Assembly (NCBI GenBank): GCA_016342285.1
Contig: JAEINQ010000001.1
Location: 62,001 to 126,000 of the forward strand
Direction: 5' to 3'
From: Desulfobacterales bacterium
GTDB lineage: Bacteria; Desulfobacterota; Desulfobacteria; Desulfobacterales; JAEINQ01
Length of the DNA stretch: 64,000 nt
Part shown: piece by piece, positions 1 to 11,283 of the stretch
How positions within the stretch are numbered: position 1 is the first letter of the stretch
How the letters are laid out: each line of letters opens with the position of its first letter
The notes under the pieces: generated by a model
Told to the model about the DNA's origin: nothing
The model's database searches: none
The model's input: the letters and a program-made list of their open reading frames with translations, nothing else
Program-made: the position numbers and the translations under genes

Positions 1-1346
1 AGACGATCCACGCCGGGCCGGTCTAAAAACCCGTGGCCCTGGGCAAAGGGGAAATGAAAGGCCATGTCAAAAGCGCCCAGATCCAGGCTCCAGCGCCCCT
101 TGTAACGGCTGTCTATCACGATGGGAACGGTAAACATGCGGTCTTTTAAAGGCGCATCGATCACCTGTCCCGGACCCTGGTAAACGAACCGTTCCGGTGC
201 GTAAAGGGACAGGGTCTGTTCAGCGTAATCAATGCGGGTGACAAACCGGGAAAGGAAATCATAACCCAGAATCCCGGTGACCGACGGCCCCTGGAACCGC
301 TCGGAGAGCCCTTCAAAGGCAAAGGCGGTCTGGGAGGCCATACGAACCGCCCCCACCCGGAAATCGGGCAGCTTCACGAACTGCAGATCGAAAACCGCCG
401 CGCTGCCATATCCCCGGATCTTCCCTGCCGGGGTCAGCCCCAAGGCGTTGGCCGCCCCGGCATCGATCAGGCTCATGCTGGCCCCGCTGTCCAGGACCCA
501 CAAAGAGGTCCGGCCCGCCATGGTCACCGGCAAAAAAATGGTGTTGTCGATGAATTCGAAGCCAATCCCCTCGGCGCTGCCCCCATTGTCAAATATCGCA
601 TCCGCGGCGTCTTCCATCTGCGGCGCAAATAGCCAGGGGTCCACCATGGCGTCTGCCCGAAACAGGGTCAACTGAACGGTTTCGGTCTTGTCTCTGGGAA
701 GAATCCGGCTTTCCCGTCGAAAGGCGCGCTGCAGCCCCTGAACCCACCGGTAATCGGAATAATCCGTGTGTACCTGGAAATCCGGCCGGACGTGGACGGT
801 GCGGACCCGTCGATAGTCGTCGGTTCGAAAAAAATAGGTGGTGGTATCGGAATTGATCCGGTTGGCTATTTTCACCACGTGGCAGTTTGCCCCGTCCACC
901 GCCGCCATGCCCTGATAGGCCATGACAAAGGGGTCTCCGGGCGTTTCCAGATAAGCAAAATCGTCGAAAAGCGCCTGAATTCGTCGACGCTTCAGGGCTT
1001 CGGGGTCCCGATCAATCTGGCGCTTGCCGTTGGTGTCCACCTGCCAGGCAAAAACGCCCGTATCACCGAAGGACTGGGCGATTACCGAAAAGTCCTCGGC
1101 CCGCCGGTATCGCAGAATGCGCCCCTGCCACTGACGGAACCGGCCGATCGTGCCGTCCATAACAACGGTCCCTTCGGCATATCCGGTCCGCTCCCCGCGA
1201 GTCCGCGCCAGCCCCCCCATGGCCGCGTAATGACGCAGAAAGACCTCCCGGGCCCGGTCCGGATCGGCACGACCGGTCGAACCCAGGGTCAAAAGGGCCA
1301 CAATCGCGGCAACCGGGCAAAAACAGCGAAAAAAGACAGTATTCAC
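1..1346 (-). CDS. Secreted retropepsin-like aspartyl protease, C-terminus cut by window edge
   Basis: Reading the minus strand from a GTG at 1346 gives an open frame that runs off the left edge (about 448 codons seen). A purine-rich ribosome site (AGGAGAA) lies 7 bases before the GTG. The first 29 residues form a signal peptide with a hydrophobic core (VAAIVALLTL) and an ADP end. After an N-terminal domain of about 230 residues comes a retropepsin-like region with VLDSGASMSLID, the Asp-Ser-Gly active-site type, followed by GILGYDFL and later a second DLGAFDM that could be the repeated half. Peptide hydrolysis in the periplasm is inferred from the family. Gene symbol not recognised. The frame is solid because the two protease motifs and the signal peptide all sit in it. 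Confidence 0.8.
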   Translation of the reverse strand, partial: MNTVFFRCFCPVAAIVALLTLGSTGRADPDRAREVFLRHYAAMGGLARTRGERTGYAEGTVVMDGTIGRFRQWQGRILRYRRAEDFSVIAQSFGDTGVFAWQVDTNGKRQIDRDPEALKRRRIQALFDDFAYLETPGDPFVMAYQGMAAVDGANCHVVKIANRINSDTTTYFFRTDDYRRVRTVHVRPDFQVHTDYSDYRWVQGLQRAFRRESRILPRDKTETVQLTLFRADAMVDPWLFAPQMEDAADAIFDNGGSAEGIGFEFIDNTIFLPVTMAGRTSLWVLDSGASMSLIDAGAANALGLTPAGKIRGYGSAAVFDLQFVKLPDFRVGAVRMASQTAFAFEGLSERFQGPSVTGILGYDFLSRFVTRIDYAEQTLSLYAPERFVYQGPGQVIDAPLKDRMFTVPIVIDSRYKGRWSLDLGAFDMAFHFPFAQGHGFLDRPGVDR

Positions 1347-1520
1347 GCTCGGGTTCTCCTGGACGTAAGCGTTTTCCGCTACCGGAAAACCATACATCGA
1401 AAAAGGGCCTGCGAGCAATGGTCAATCAGGGATGCAAAAAAGGTTCAGAAAATGAAAACCATTGAAATCCGTACGGTTTAACGCTATAGGAAATGTTCTC
1501 CCAACAGGCCGGCGTTCCTG

Positions 1521-3836
<2,316 letters not shown>

Positions 3837-4760
3837 ATGCGGCGGGAATGGCCGTGGACTGTGCCGAGAACGGCCTGGAGGCCTTGGCAGCCGTCCGTAA
3901 CCGGACGTTTGACGCCGTACTGATGGATGTGCAGATGCCCAAAATGGATGGTCTTGAAGCCACCCGCAGAATTCGACGGGACCTGCATCTGACCGATCTG
4001 CCCGTTATCGCCCTCACCGCTCACGCCATGGCCGAGGACAAAAAGGAATGCATGGCCGCCGGCATGAATGACCATATCACCAAGCCCATCGACCGAGCCA
4101 CCCTGTTCGCGGTGCTCGACCGACTGATCAGCGCCCGTGCCCAAGGGGCCGCATCATCAGCGGCCCGGCCGGTCTTTCCGGGGCCGCCAACACAGGATCT
4201 GCCGGTGGACGCGCCGGGGCTTAATCTTGCCGAAGGCCTTGAACGGCTGGGGGGAGACTGGGACCTGTACCTGGAGCTACTGGGTGAATACTGCCACGCC
4301 TATGGGGATTTCGGAAGCCAGTTCAAACGGATCATGCTTCAGGAGGATATGGCCGCTGCCCGCCGCCATGCCCACAGCCTCAAAGGAGCCGCCGGCAACC
4401 TGGCCGCCACCGACCTGTTTCTGGCGGCTCAATCCCTTGAGCAGGCTTGCCGAAACGCTGACATGGAAGCCGTTGAACGCCATCTGCCGGACGTGGAGTC
4501 TGCCCTGGCCCAGGTCATTCGCAGCCGGGACCGCATCGCCGCGGCCGCTCTTTCAGGCTGCGGCTGCGACCCAATCCTCCAAAACCCGTCCCATCGCCCC
4601 GGGTAAACCGGGTCCTTGCCTTGCTCCCCCCATGGGTCCCCTGAACAATAAGAATCCTTGGTTGCACCGAATTTAAAAATGCCCACCGTTCCCGGCGCGT
4701 TTGAAAGGGCTGATTCCAATCTTGTTTTGATTTCGAAACAGGAAAATTCTCTAAAGTCGC

Positions 4761-4790
4761 TTGACAATTTCGGGCATCGGATACTAGGGT
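4761..4790 (+). promoter_or_regulatory. Possible sigma-70 promoter of the hibernation factor gene
   Basis: A perfect TTGACA at 4761-4766 is followed about 18 bases later by TAGGGT, which matches the -10 consensus at only three positions. It lies in the 276-base gap before the ribosome hibernation gene, about 90 bases before its start. Nothing else gene-like was seen in the gap. Confidence 0.35.
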
Positions 4791-4882
4791 TATCTATGGT
4801 TCAATGCCCTGGTTTTTCCGCGATCGGCATACCGGGTGCAACGTCGCGGGAGACGGGCAAAAAGACATGAAGGAGGATGTAT

Positions 4883-5245
4883 ATGCAGGTTGCCGTTACG
4901 TTTAAAAATTTGGATGCCTCCGATCATTTCAAGAATTATCTGCAGGACCGAATGGACCGGATGGACAAGCTCCTTGATCATCCGGGGATCGTGAACGTGG
5001 TGTTGCGATCCGAAAAAGTGCGGAAAATCGCCGAAGTAACGCTGGTCGCCGACAAGCTCGACATCTACGCCCGGGAAGAGAGTGAGGATATGCAGGCGGC
5101 CATTGACCTGGTCTTGGACAAAATGCGAAAACAGATTACCCGAAGCAAGGGAAAAATTCAGGATCGACGGACCCGGATTCGGAGAAAGGCGCTCACGCCA
5201 GGGTCCTCTGAGGTAGATGATTTTGCCGAGCCGGCCGGTCCCTGA
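4883..5245 (+). CDS. hpf: Ribosome hibernation promoting factor, short form
   Basis: A 120-residue protein of the HPF/YfiA family, which binds the decoding centre of idle 30S subunits in stationary phase. The pattern MQVAVTFKNLDASDHFKNYL, a basic middle, and DIYAREESEDMQAAIDLVLDKMRKQI fits the beta-alpha-beta-beta-beta-alpha fold. It ends soon after the core, so it lacks the dimerisation domain of long HPF. The AGGAGG at 4871-4876 touches an upstream ATG at 4877, so the ATG at 4883 with 6-base spacing is the better start. The gene stands alone and ends in a strong terminator. Often such genes sit beside rpoN; here rpoN is not in the window. Confidence 0.93.
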   Translation: MQVAVTFKNLDASDHFKNYLQDRMDRMDKLLDHPGIVNVVLRSEKVRKIAEVTLVADKLDIYAREESEDMQAAIDLVLDKMRKQITRSKGKIQDRRTRIRRKALTPGSSEVDDFAEPAGP

Positions 5246-5274
5246 GCTGGCCGGCGATTGATCAAAACAAAAAA

Positions 5275-5307
5275 GGCAGCGGGCCAAATGGCCCGCTGCC
5301 TTTTTTT
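5275..5307 (+). terminator. Rho-independent terminator after hpf
   Basis: A perfect 11-bp stem (GGCAGCGGGCC / GGCCCGCTGCC) with loop AAAT is followed by seven T. An A run before the stem makes it usable in both directions. Confidence 0.95.
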
Positions 5308-5427
5308 GTATGCAAACCGGCGATTGATTTATTCCGTTTCAGAGGCTATGTTCGTGGCCGGGCACCAGATATTGGTGGATTTGGCAACGGTTCACGGACA
5401 CGAGACGAGACGATGGAGGAAGGCCAT

Positions 5428-5859
5428 ATGCGGCAATGGATTTTGGTAGCGGTGCTGCTGATTGTCATGACGGGATGTGCCCGGCAACAAGGGCCGGAAA
5501 CCTACGGGGTGATTTTTGACGGCACCCCCTCGCTATTCGACCGGCAGGTCTACCATATGGGCGAAAGGATCGGCGATATTATCGAGAGTCGCACCGGCGC
5601 CAACCTGGCCGTAAAACTGGACGTGGTTATCGACCCGGACCGCCGGGCCCTTTTGACGGAGAGCTCCGTCTTTTTCGTTTCCGCCGGACGCCTGAACCTG
5701 GCATCTCTTTCGGCAACCGGTGCCCCTCTGGCTCCGGGCGCGAATTTTCTGGGCTTCGGCTCGAAAATATCCCTGGCCCTGTTCAAGGTCCGGAACCTGT
5801 TGGGACAGCCCTCTGCCGCAGCCAGGGCAAAAACCATGTCCCTGGCGGCGGCGCTATAG
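5428..5859 (+). CDS. Small lipoprotein, MlaD/MCE-like
   Basis: A 143-residue protein with a lipoprotein signal: MRQWILVAVLLIVMTGC, lipobox MTGC. The start at 5428 has GGAGGA 7 bases upstream; an in-frame ATG at 5413 would put the ribosome site inside the gene. After the lipobox, YGVIFDGTPSLFDRQVYHMGERIGDI resembles the start of an MCE/MlaD domain (V-F-gly-x-L-x-x-G-x-x-V-x-x-x-G-x-x-V-G), the lipid-binding part of lipid transport complexes. The rest is compatible with the barrel but shorter than typical MlaD. No partner ATPase or permease is next to it. MCE assignment is an inference; the lipoprotein call is firm. Confidence 0.75.
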   Translation: MRQWILVAVLLIVMTGCARQQGPETYGVIFDGTPSLFDRQVYHMGERIGDIIESRTGANLAVKLDVVIDPDRRALLTESSVFFVSAGRLNLASLSATGAPLAPGANFLGFGSKISLALFKVRNLLGQPSAAARAKTMSLAAAL

Positions 5860-5863
5860 CCGT

Positions 5864-6442
5864 TTACAGATCGCCGCGCAGGCCGATGGCCTCGGCCACG
5901 TCCTGCATCCCCGCGATGGTGTCGGTGATCAGCTCGGAGATCTCCACACCGAGCATTTGCGCCCCGTTTTCGATAATGGATCGGTCCACCCCGGCGGCAA
6001 ACCGTTTGTCCTTCCACTTCTTCTTGACCGACTTGGCCGTAAGGTCCAGGACACTTTTCGACGGCCTGACCAGGGCCGTGGTGGCCACCAGCCCGGTCAG
6101 TTCGTCAATGGCATAGAGCACCTTTTCCATGTCCGTCCGGGGTTCCACATCGGTGCAGAGGCCAAATCCGTGGCTGATGACGGCGCGGGTGTATTCCTCG
6201 GGCCACCCCTCGGCCGTCATGATCTCTTGGGTTTTTTTACAGTGCTGGTCCGGGAACTGTTCGTAATCCAGGTCGTGAATCAGACCCACCACGCCCCATT
6301 TCTCCTCGTCTTCGCCCCGCTTGCGGGCCATGTACCGCATCACCCCCTCCACGGCCAGGGCGTGTTTGATCAGGCTTTCGGATTGGTTGTAACGGGTCAG
6401 CAGGTCATGGGCTTCGTTCCGGGTCGGCGGATTGGACGGCAT
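5864..6442 (-). CDS. HD-domain phosphohydrolase
   Basis: A 192-residue cytoplasmic protein of the HDIG family. The metal-binding pattern is visible: H27 in SLIKHALAVEG, the HD pair in GLIHDLDYE (about residue 55), a further His in ISHGFG, and D113 in YAIDELTG. Such proteins hydrolyse phosphate esters of nucleotides or metabolites; the substrate cannot be read. AGGAG lies a proper distance before the ATG. It converges on the lipoprotein gene, ending 4 bases from that stop codon, and diverges from the methylase. Confidence 0.88.
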   Translation of the reverse strand: MPSNPPTRNEAHDLLTRYNQSESLIKHALAVEGVMRYMARKRGEDEEKWGVVGLIHDLDYEQFPDQHCKKTQEIMTAEGWPEEYTRAVISHGFGLCTDVEPRTDMEKVLYAIDELTGLVATTALVRPSKSVLDLTAKSVKKKWKDKRFAAGVDRSIIENGAQMLGVEISELITDTIAGMQDVAEAIGLRGDL

Positions 6443-6606
6443 GGATCATCTCCTGGTTTCCGGGTTCACGTTGACCCGGGACTATAGCATTTTCAGCCCG
6501 CCTGAACATAGGGTTTTCTGCTTTGTTTCACCTTGCCAGCGGGTACGGATTCGGTTTACAAACGACCCACCCATGGTGTGGTGACAAACGCGCCACCCGT
6601 TGCCCG

Positions 6607-8892
6607 ATGAAACCGGAACAATTGAATTCAGAATCAATTGATAAATCGTATGCCCAAAAAGAGGCTTTGCAGGTTTCAATGATAGAAAAAGATTTCGACA
6701 TACCGTTTATCGCTGACCTGGCTTCTCGGGAAAAACAGATTCAGCAGAACTATCGGCCGATTATCGCCGTACATAAATGGTTTGCCCGAAGACCGGGCAC
6801 ACTCTTTCGTGGCTTGCTATTATCCGAATTTTCGGGCGGATCCCTTCGGGAAAGGTTCTATAAAGCAAACAACTTTTCAGGGCGTCACATTGCGGATCCT
6901 TTCATGGGTGGTGGAACACCAATTATTGAGGCGAATCGGTTGGGATGTGATGTCACTGGTTATGATATAAATCCAATGGCTTATTGGATCGTAAAGCAGG
7001 AAATCGAACATCTTGACCTAAACGCCTATGCAGAAGCGGCTGAATCACTACGCACAGAACTCCAAAAGGAAATCGGGCACTTCTTTCAGACGCGCTGTGC
7101 CCTTTGTGGCATGCACGATGCGCATGTCAAGTATTTCCTATGGGTGAAGGTCAAGTCTTGCCAGAAATGCGGCGAGGACATCGATCTGTTCCCGGGCTAT
7201 CTTGTTTCCGCGGATGTAAGACACCCCAAGAACGTCTTTGTTTGTTCGAAATGCGGTGAACTCACCGAAACCGGGGATCGCAAGAATCCCGGCCCCTGTA
7301 TCCACTGCTCTTCAGAATTGGCTTTAGGCGGACCCGCAAAGAGAAGCCATTGCATATGTTCCCAATGCGGTGTTGAAAACCGCTTTCCCGATGCCAGCCT
7401 TGGTGCTCCACGTCATCGTCTTTTCGCCATTGAATATCACTGCCAAAACTGCAAACCATCCCATTTGGGCAGGTTTTTCAAAAAGCCCGATACCAGCGAT
7501 ATTGAGAAAGCAGGCGAAGCGGACAAGCGCTGGGCAGGTATGCGTCCGCGATTTGCTCCAGGCGATAAAATCCCCAGCGGCGACGAAACGAATCGCCTTC
7601 ACCGCTGGGGATATCGTCACTACAGTGAAATGTTCAATAGCCGCCAGCTTCTTGGCCTGGAAATATCAGCCCGAATTATTGCTAAAATGGCCGATGAGCG
7701 GGTACGGAATGCTCTGGCTACCAACCTGTCCGATTTGCTCCGCTACCAGAACATGTTGTGTCGCTATGACACCAGAGTTTTGAAGTCTCTCGATATTTTT
7801 TCAGTACACGGCTTTCCGGTAGGACTCGTTCAGTGCGAGTCGAATTTTTTAGGGATAAAGGAAAAAAAACGCAGCATGTGTGTGGGGAGCGGCGGATGGG
7901 CAAATATTATTGAGAAGTTCAAGAAAGCAAAATCGTATTGCGACCATCCATTTGAGGTCAGGCATGAGGGCAGCAAGAAAAAATTGATTCAAATTGAAGG
8001 GGAATGGATCGGCGATCATCCTGACAGAGCCAATACTAATCATGCAAGGAAAGTGGACATTTCATGCCAAGACGCTACCGTTTCAGACTTGCCGAATGCC
8101 TCACTGGATGCGGTCTTTACAGATCCTCCCTATTTTGGCAATGTTCAATACGCTGAGCTCATGGATTTTTGCTATGTTTGGCTCAGGAAGCTGATCGGCC
8201 AGAGCTCCAACGAGTTTAAATCCAATTCCACACGAAGCCCTAACGAATTAACCGGAAATGTGGATATGGGCCGGGACTTGGCTCATTTTACAGCGGGGCT
8301 TTCTTCTGTATTTCAACGCATGTCGCGGGCGTTGAAACATGGCGGTCCGTTGGCTTTCACCTACCACCACAACAAGATTGAAGCATACTACCCGGTTGCT
8401 GTCGCTATCCTTGATTCGGGTCTAACATGCTCGGCATCTCTTCCTTGCCCGGCGGAAATGGGCGCGTCGATCCACATTAATGGCACAGGTTCGTCAATTA
8501 TCGATACCGTGTTCGTCTGTAGAAAAACGGGTGTTCTGAGGCGGAAATGGCTGGCCCAATCTTCAGCAGACATTGCCAAAATTGTTGAAGAAGACCTGGA
8601 TCAACTAAGGGCCGGGAATGTTAGACCAACTTCAGGGGACATCAGATGCGTCAGCTACGGCCATTTGATTCGACTGGCGATTTGGAATCTGCGACTTGGG
8701 TGGAACAACAATGAGAAAACGATATCGCGCATAGAAAAAGTGGCAAGTTGGCTCCGGAATTTCGGAGGCTGGCCTGCCGTAGAAAAACATTTAAATAGCA
8801 ACACGAAGGAACCACTGAAGGATTTACCCTTGTTCGCCGTACGCGAGAAAAGCGCAGACTATGGAGTCGATGATGACGACATTTCCTTTTGA
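6607..8892 (+). CDS. DUF1156-type DNA methylase with zinc ribbons
   Basis: A 761-residue protein of the COG1743-like adenine-specific methylase group. The N-terminal block (IPFIADLASREKQIQQNYR, HKWFARRPG) is the DUF1156-like start; then the AdoMet motif DPFMGGGTPIIEANRLG, a long insert with at least five CxxC pairs (CALC, CQKC, CSKC, CIHC, CQNC) that should bind zinc, and the catalytic motif TDPPYFGNVQY. Amino-group methylation of DNA is inferred from these motifs. The ATG at 6607 lacks a good ribosome site; upstream in-frame starts reach back to 6523. Base composition is clearly more AT-rich than the flanks, suggesting transfer. Relatives occur in phage-defence islands, but no nuclease or DUF499 ATPase is present here. 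Confidence 0.85.
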   Translation: MKPEQLNSESIDKSYAQKEALQVSMIEKDFDIPFIADLASREKQIQQNYRPIIAVHKWFARRPGTLFRGLLLSEFSGGSLRERFYKANNFSGRHIADPFMGGGTPIIEANRLGCDVTGYDINPMAYWIVKQEIEHLDLNAYAEAAESLRTELQKEIGHFFQTRCALCGMHDAHVKYFLWVKVKSCQKCGEDIDLFPGYLVSADVRHPKNVFVCSKCGELTETGDRKNPGPCIHCSSELALGGPAKRSHCICSQCGVENRFPDASLGAPRHRLFAIEYHCQNCKPSHLGRFFKKPDTSDIEKAGEADKRWAGMRPRFAPGDKIPSGDETNRLHRWGYRHYSEMFNSRQLLGLEISARIIAKMADERVRNALATNLSDLLRYQNMLCRYDTRVLKSLDIFSVHGFPVGLVQCESNFLGIKEKKRSMCVGSGGWANIIEKFKKAKSYCDHPFEVRHEGSKKKLIQIEGEWIGDHPDRANTNHARKVDISCQDATVSDLPNASLDAVFTDPPYFGNVQYAELMDFCYVWLRKLIGQSSNEFKSNSTRSPNELTGNVDMGRDLAHFTAGLSSVFQRMSRALKHGGPLAFTYHHNKIEAYYPVAVAILDSGLTCSASLPCPAEMGASIHINGTGSSIIDTVFVCRKTGVLRRKWLAQSSADIAKIVEEDLDQLRAGNVRPTSGDIRCVSYGHLIRLAIWNLRLGWNNNEKTISRIEKVASWLRNFGGWPAVEKHLNSNTKEPLKDLPLFAVREKSADYGVDDDDISF

Positions 8893-9154
8893 GGCAAAAA
8901 TCACAGAAGATGACGGAACAGCTCGCGACAAGGCAACCCGGATACAGCATCTTGGTGAATTAAGTCTTGCCGGACGATCAGAAGACAATCCTAAATATGA
9001 GGTGATTGCCTGTATTGGAGGGCGCGGTTTCGGTGTCCGACGGGAGGATATGAAAAAGATGATTAGTGCCACCAGGGGCAAGGTGTTTACCTTAAAAACG
9101 CTGGATCGTCTTATAGAATGTTCGCGGTTGAGAGAATTCAAGGCGTCTTTGTAA
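8873..9154 (+). CDS. Small unknown protein coupled to the methylase
   Basis: A 93-residue protein overlapping the end of the methylase gene by 20 bases, so the two are co-translated. GGAG at 8863-8866 lies 6 bases before the ATG at 8873; ATGs at 8861 and 8870 are worse placed. The sequence is charged, with a conserved-looking core (YEVIACIGGRGFGVRREDMKKMI) and a helical C-terminus. It has the same AT-rich composition as the methylase. Family not recognised; a partner or specificity subunit of the methylase is only a guess from the overlap. Confidence 0.75.
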   Translation: MTTFPFEAKITEDDGTARDKATRIQHLGELSLAGRSEDNPKYEVIACIGGRGFGVRREDMKKMISATRGKVFTLKTLDRLIECSRLREFKASL

Positions 9155-9267
9155 TAGCTTTAAACTGGCTCCTATTTTGCCGATCATTGCCAATGAGGCG
9201 GCCATTAACTGGGGTCCCACGAAAGGCAGGGAATATTTTTTAAAGCGTCAATCGTGAACTCAAACAA

Positions 9268-9438
9268 CTACTTGAACTCCCGGTGGCAGGCCACCATGCG
9301 GTGTTTCAGATTGCGCAGTTCGTGGCGCACCGTTTCGAGCCGGCCCTGATTCCAGGCCCTTTTGACGATTCCGGTCTGGTTGGGCGCCGGGTAGGAGAGC
9401 GCAATCGGCTCTCCTTCGGTAATAGATTCGAGTATCAT
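9268..9438 (-). CDS. Possible 56-residue small protein
   Basis: The minus strand carries an open frame from ATG 9438 to TAG 9268, reading MILESITEGEPIALSYPAPN then a basic amphipathic tail ending CHREFK. Its composition is more protein-like than the alternative frames across the same DNA, and it lies just downstream of the secreted protein gene on the same strand. There is no clear ribosome site. Function unknown. Confidence 0.35.
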   Translation of the reverse strand: MILESITEGEPIALSYPAPNQTGIVKRAWNQGRLETVRHELRNLKHRMVACHREFK

Positions 9439-9473
9439 ACCAGGGATCGAGATTGTTCATGCAACCCCGCGGT

Positions 9474-9881
9474 TCAGCGCCGGGCCACCCAGACCCGCTC
9501 TTCTTCCCAGTACCCTGGCGCTTTTTCCACCCGGAGCCACTCGCCTTCGACCCAGCGGCCTCGGCGGTTGAAATGCCCCGGATTCCAAATCTTCTCGTAA
9601 GCCGGCTGGACCCAGGTCTTTCGAATCTCCCAATGGCCCTGATACGGGCGCCCGGAAGGGCGGTGGTGACGGTATGCCGGGGCCGGCGGGGCGTACACCC
9701 GGGGGGCCGGTTGGGGTGCCCTGTAATAGTTGTCGACCAGGGCACTTCCCAGGATGGCCGCACCCAAACCGATGGCCACGCCTTCCCACCGGTGGCTCTG
9801 GGGGCTTCCGGCCTGGGCCGAAGGGGTCAGGATCGTCAGGCTCAGGACCATTGCCGTGATCAGGGTCAATTGCTTTTTCAT
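9474..9881 (-). CDS. Secreted WxxGxW-repeat-like protein
   Basis: A 135-residue exported protein. A classical signal peptide (MKKQLTLITAMVLSLTILTP, cleavage after AQA) is followed by a short glycine-rich helix (VAIGLGAAILGSALVDNYY), a Pro/Tyr-rich stretch and a C-terminal region rich in Trp with spaced GHWE, IWNPGHF, GRWVEGEW and GYWEEERVW. This matches the small periplasmic proteins with Y/W-G-x-W repeats. The ribosome site GGGAGG is 6 bases before the ATG. Role unknown, probably envelope-related. Confidence 0.82.
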   Translation of the reverse strand: MKKQLTLITAMVLSLTILTPSAQAGSPQSHRWEGVAIGLGAAILGSALVDNYYRAPQPAPRVYAPPAPAYRHHRPSGRPYQGHWEIRKTWVQPAYEKIWNPGHFNRRGRWVEGEWLRVEKAPGYWEEERVWVARR

Positions 9882-9967
9882 GAGTTACCTCCCGATTGAA
9901 TTGGGGTCGTTTCTTGGGTTGCCATGGATTTTTGGTTTTCCATGGAGATGCTTTGCCCTAAAGGCTT

Positions 9968-9983
9968 TACAATCTTCGTGCCA
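9968..9983 (-). promoter_or_regulatory. Weak sigma-54-like element
   Basis: On the minus strand this reads TGGCAC-N5-TTGTA. The -24 half is perfect, but the essential GC of the -12 half is GT. It lies 87 bases before the secreted protein gene start. Listed only because four good sigma-54 promoters occur elsewhere in the window. Confidence 0.25.
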
Positions 9984-10218
9984 GAATATAAAGACAACAA
10001 ATCTAATAAGATAGAAAGTTTCGACCTTTCGGTCGATCGACAATCCGATCCCCGGGCTCGACAAGATTGTCGAATTGGCGCAATTCGGCGGCGAGGTTCA
10101 GGTCCGTCCCGGCACGGGAAATCCGCTGTTGAATTGGGCTTTTCGGAGTCATTTCTTACAGCCAAAAGGTACCTGTTCACGGGGTTGAAACGCTCAAAGA
10201 GTTCCGAACCCTCTCACG

Positions 10219-10334
10219 GTAAGCGTTTACAGGGTGCCGCAGATGCGAGGCGCCGGGCACGAGACGTACTATGTCGTACTTCAAATGCCCGGGAACAAAG
10301 TCACGCCTCGGCGTGATGCCCTGTGAACGCTTAC
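10219..10334. repeat. 116-base imperfect inverted repeat (REP-like hairpin)
   Basis: The outer arms GTAAGCGTTTACAGGG and CCCTGTGAACGCTTAC pair with one mismatch. Inner arms CGAGGCG/CGCCTCG and CCGGGCA/TGCCCGG also pair, with a GTAC-rich centre. The whole block could fold into one long stem. It ends 19 bases before ghrA. Confidence 0.8.
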
Positions 10335-10353
10335 GCCGAAAGGATACGATGTC

Positions 10354-11283
10354 ATGGCCCTGCTGATTGTCATGCCCGACCTGAAAACCGAAACCTGGGT
10401 CCGACGATTGAAAGGCTGCGACCCGACCCTCGACCTGCGGGTCTGGCCGGAAACCGGAAATCCGGACGACATCGAATTCACCTTTACCTGGAACCATCCG
10501 CCCGGGGAGTTCCTGAATTACCCCAACCTGAAATGTATCGCCTCCATGGGCGCCGGCGTTGACCATATTCTGAGGGACCCGGATCTGCCCCGGGGCGTCC
10601 CCATCACCCGGGTGAAGGATCCGTCCATGGCCCGGTCCATGAGCGAATACGTAATCATGGCCATCCTCAACCACTGCCGACAGAGCGCCCATTACGCCCG
10701 GAGCCAGGCAGCCGGCCAGTGGCGGCCCAGGATTCCGCTCCTGGCAGCACAACATAGCGTTGGCATTCTCGGTCTGGGCCAATTGGGTGCCGACCTGGCC
10801 GGCAAACTGACGGTTTTGGGTTTTCCCGTGGCCGGCTGGCGGCGCAGTGCCCAACCCCTGGCAGGAATCGAGACCTTCTGGGGGGAGAGCCAGCAGGGTG
10901 CCTTTCTGGCTCGCAGCCACATCCTCGTCTGCCTGTTGCCCCTGACTGAAACGACCCGCGGTATCCTCAATGCCGGCCTGTTTGCCCAACTGCCCCAAGG
11001 GGCCTTTCTGATCAACGTGGCCAGGGGAGCGCATCTGAAGGAAACGGATCTGCTGGCCGCCCTGAACAGCGGCCAGCTTTCCGGTGCCTGCCTGGATGTC
11101 TTTGACAACGAACCGCTTCCCGTTGACCATCCTTTCTGGGGGCATGAAAAAATTGTGGTTACCCCCCACATCTCTTCTTTGACCCACCCCCGGGCCGTGG
11201 TCCCTCAGATCTGTGAGAATTATCGCCGGGCCGTGGCAGGCCTTCCCCTGAACCATGTGGTAGATCGGGACCGGGGGTATTGA
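10354..11283 (+). CDS. ghrA: D-2-hydroxyacid dehydrogenase, glyoxylate/hydroxypyruvate reductase A type
   Basis: A 309-residue NAD(P)-dependent reductase of 2-oxoacids such as glyoxylate and hydroxypyruvate. The Rossmann motif GILGLGQLG sits near residue 140; the catalytic Arg is in NVARGAHL, the Glu in DVFDNEPLP, and the His in TPHISSLT. An unusually short N-terminal domain with MGAGVDHIL fits the GhrA subgroup. AAAGGA lies about 10 bases upstream of the ATG. It overlaps the next gene by one base (stop TGA, next ATG 11283). Exact substrate cannot be read. Confidence 0.9.
   Translation: MALLIVMPDLKTETWVRRLKGCDPTLDLRVWPETGNPDDIEFTFTWNHPPGEFLNYPNLKCIASMGAGVDHILRDPDLPRGVPITRVKDPSMARSMSEYVIMAILNHCRQSAHYARSQAAGQWRPRIPLLAAQHSVGILGLGQLGADLAGKLTVLGFPVAGWRRSAQPLAGIETFWGESQQGAFLARSHILVCLLPLTETTRGILNAGLFAQLPQGAFLINVARGAHLKETDLLAALNSGQLSGACLDVFDNEPLPVDHPFWGHEKIVVTPHISSLTHPRAVVPQICENYRRAVAGLPLNHVVDRDRGY

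Larger units (their letters stand above)
9882..10353. other. Intergenic region between divergent genes
   Basis: A 472-base gap separating the secreted protein gene from ghrA. It holds a weak sigma-54-like element on the minus strand and a 116-base hairpin-forming repeat, listed separately. No open frame here looks like a gene. Confidence 0.7.

Noticed and set aside
768..1481. Plus-strand open frame of 237 codons
   Set aside because: It is the shadow of the minus-strand retropepsin-like gene, whose signal peptide and active-site motif are clear.
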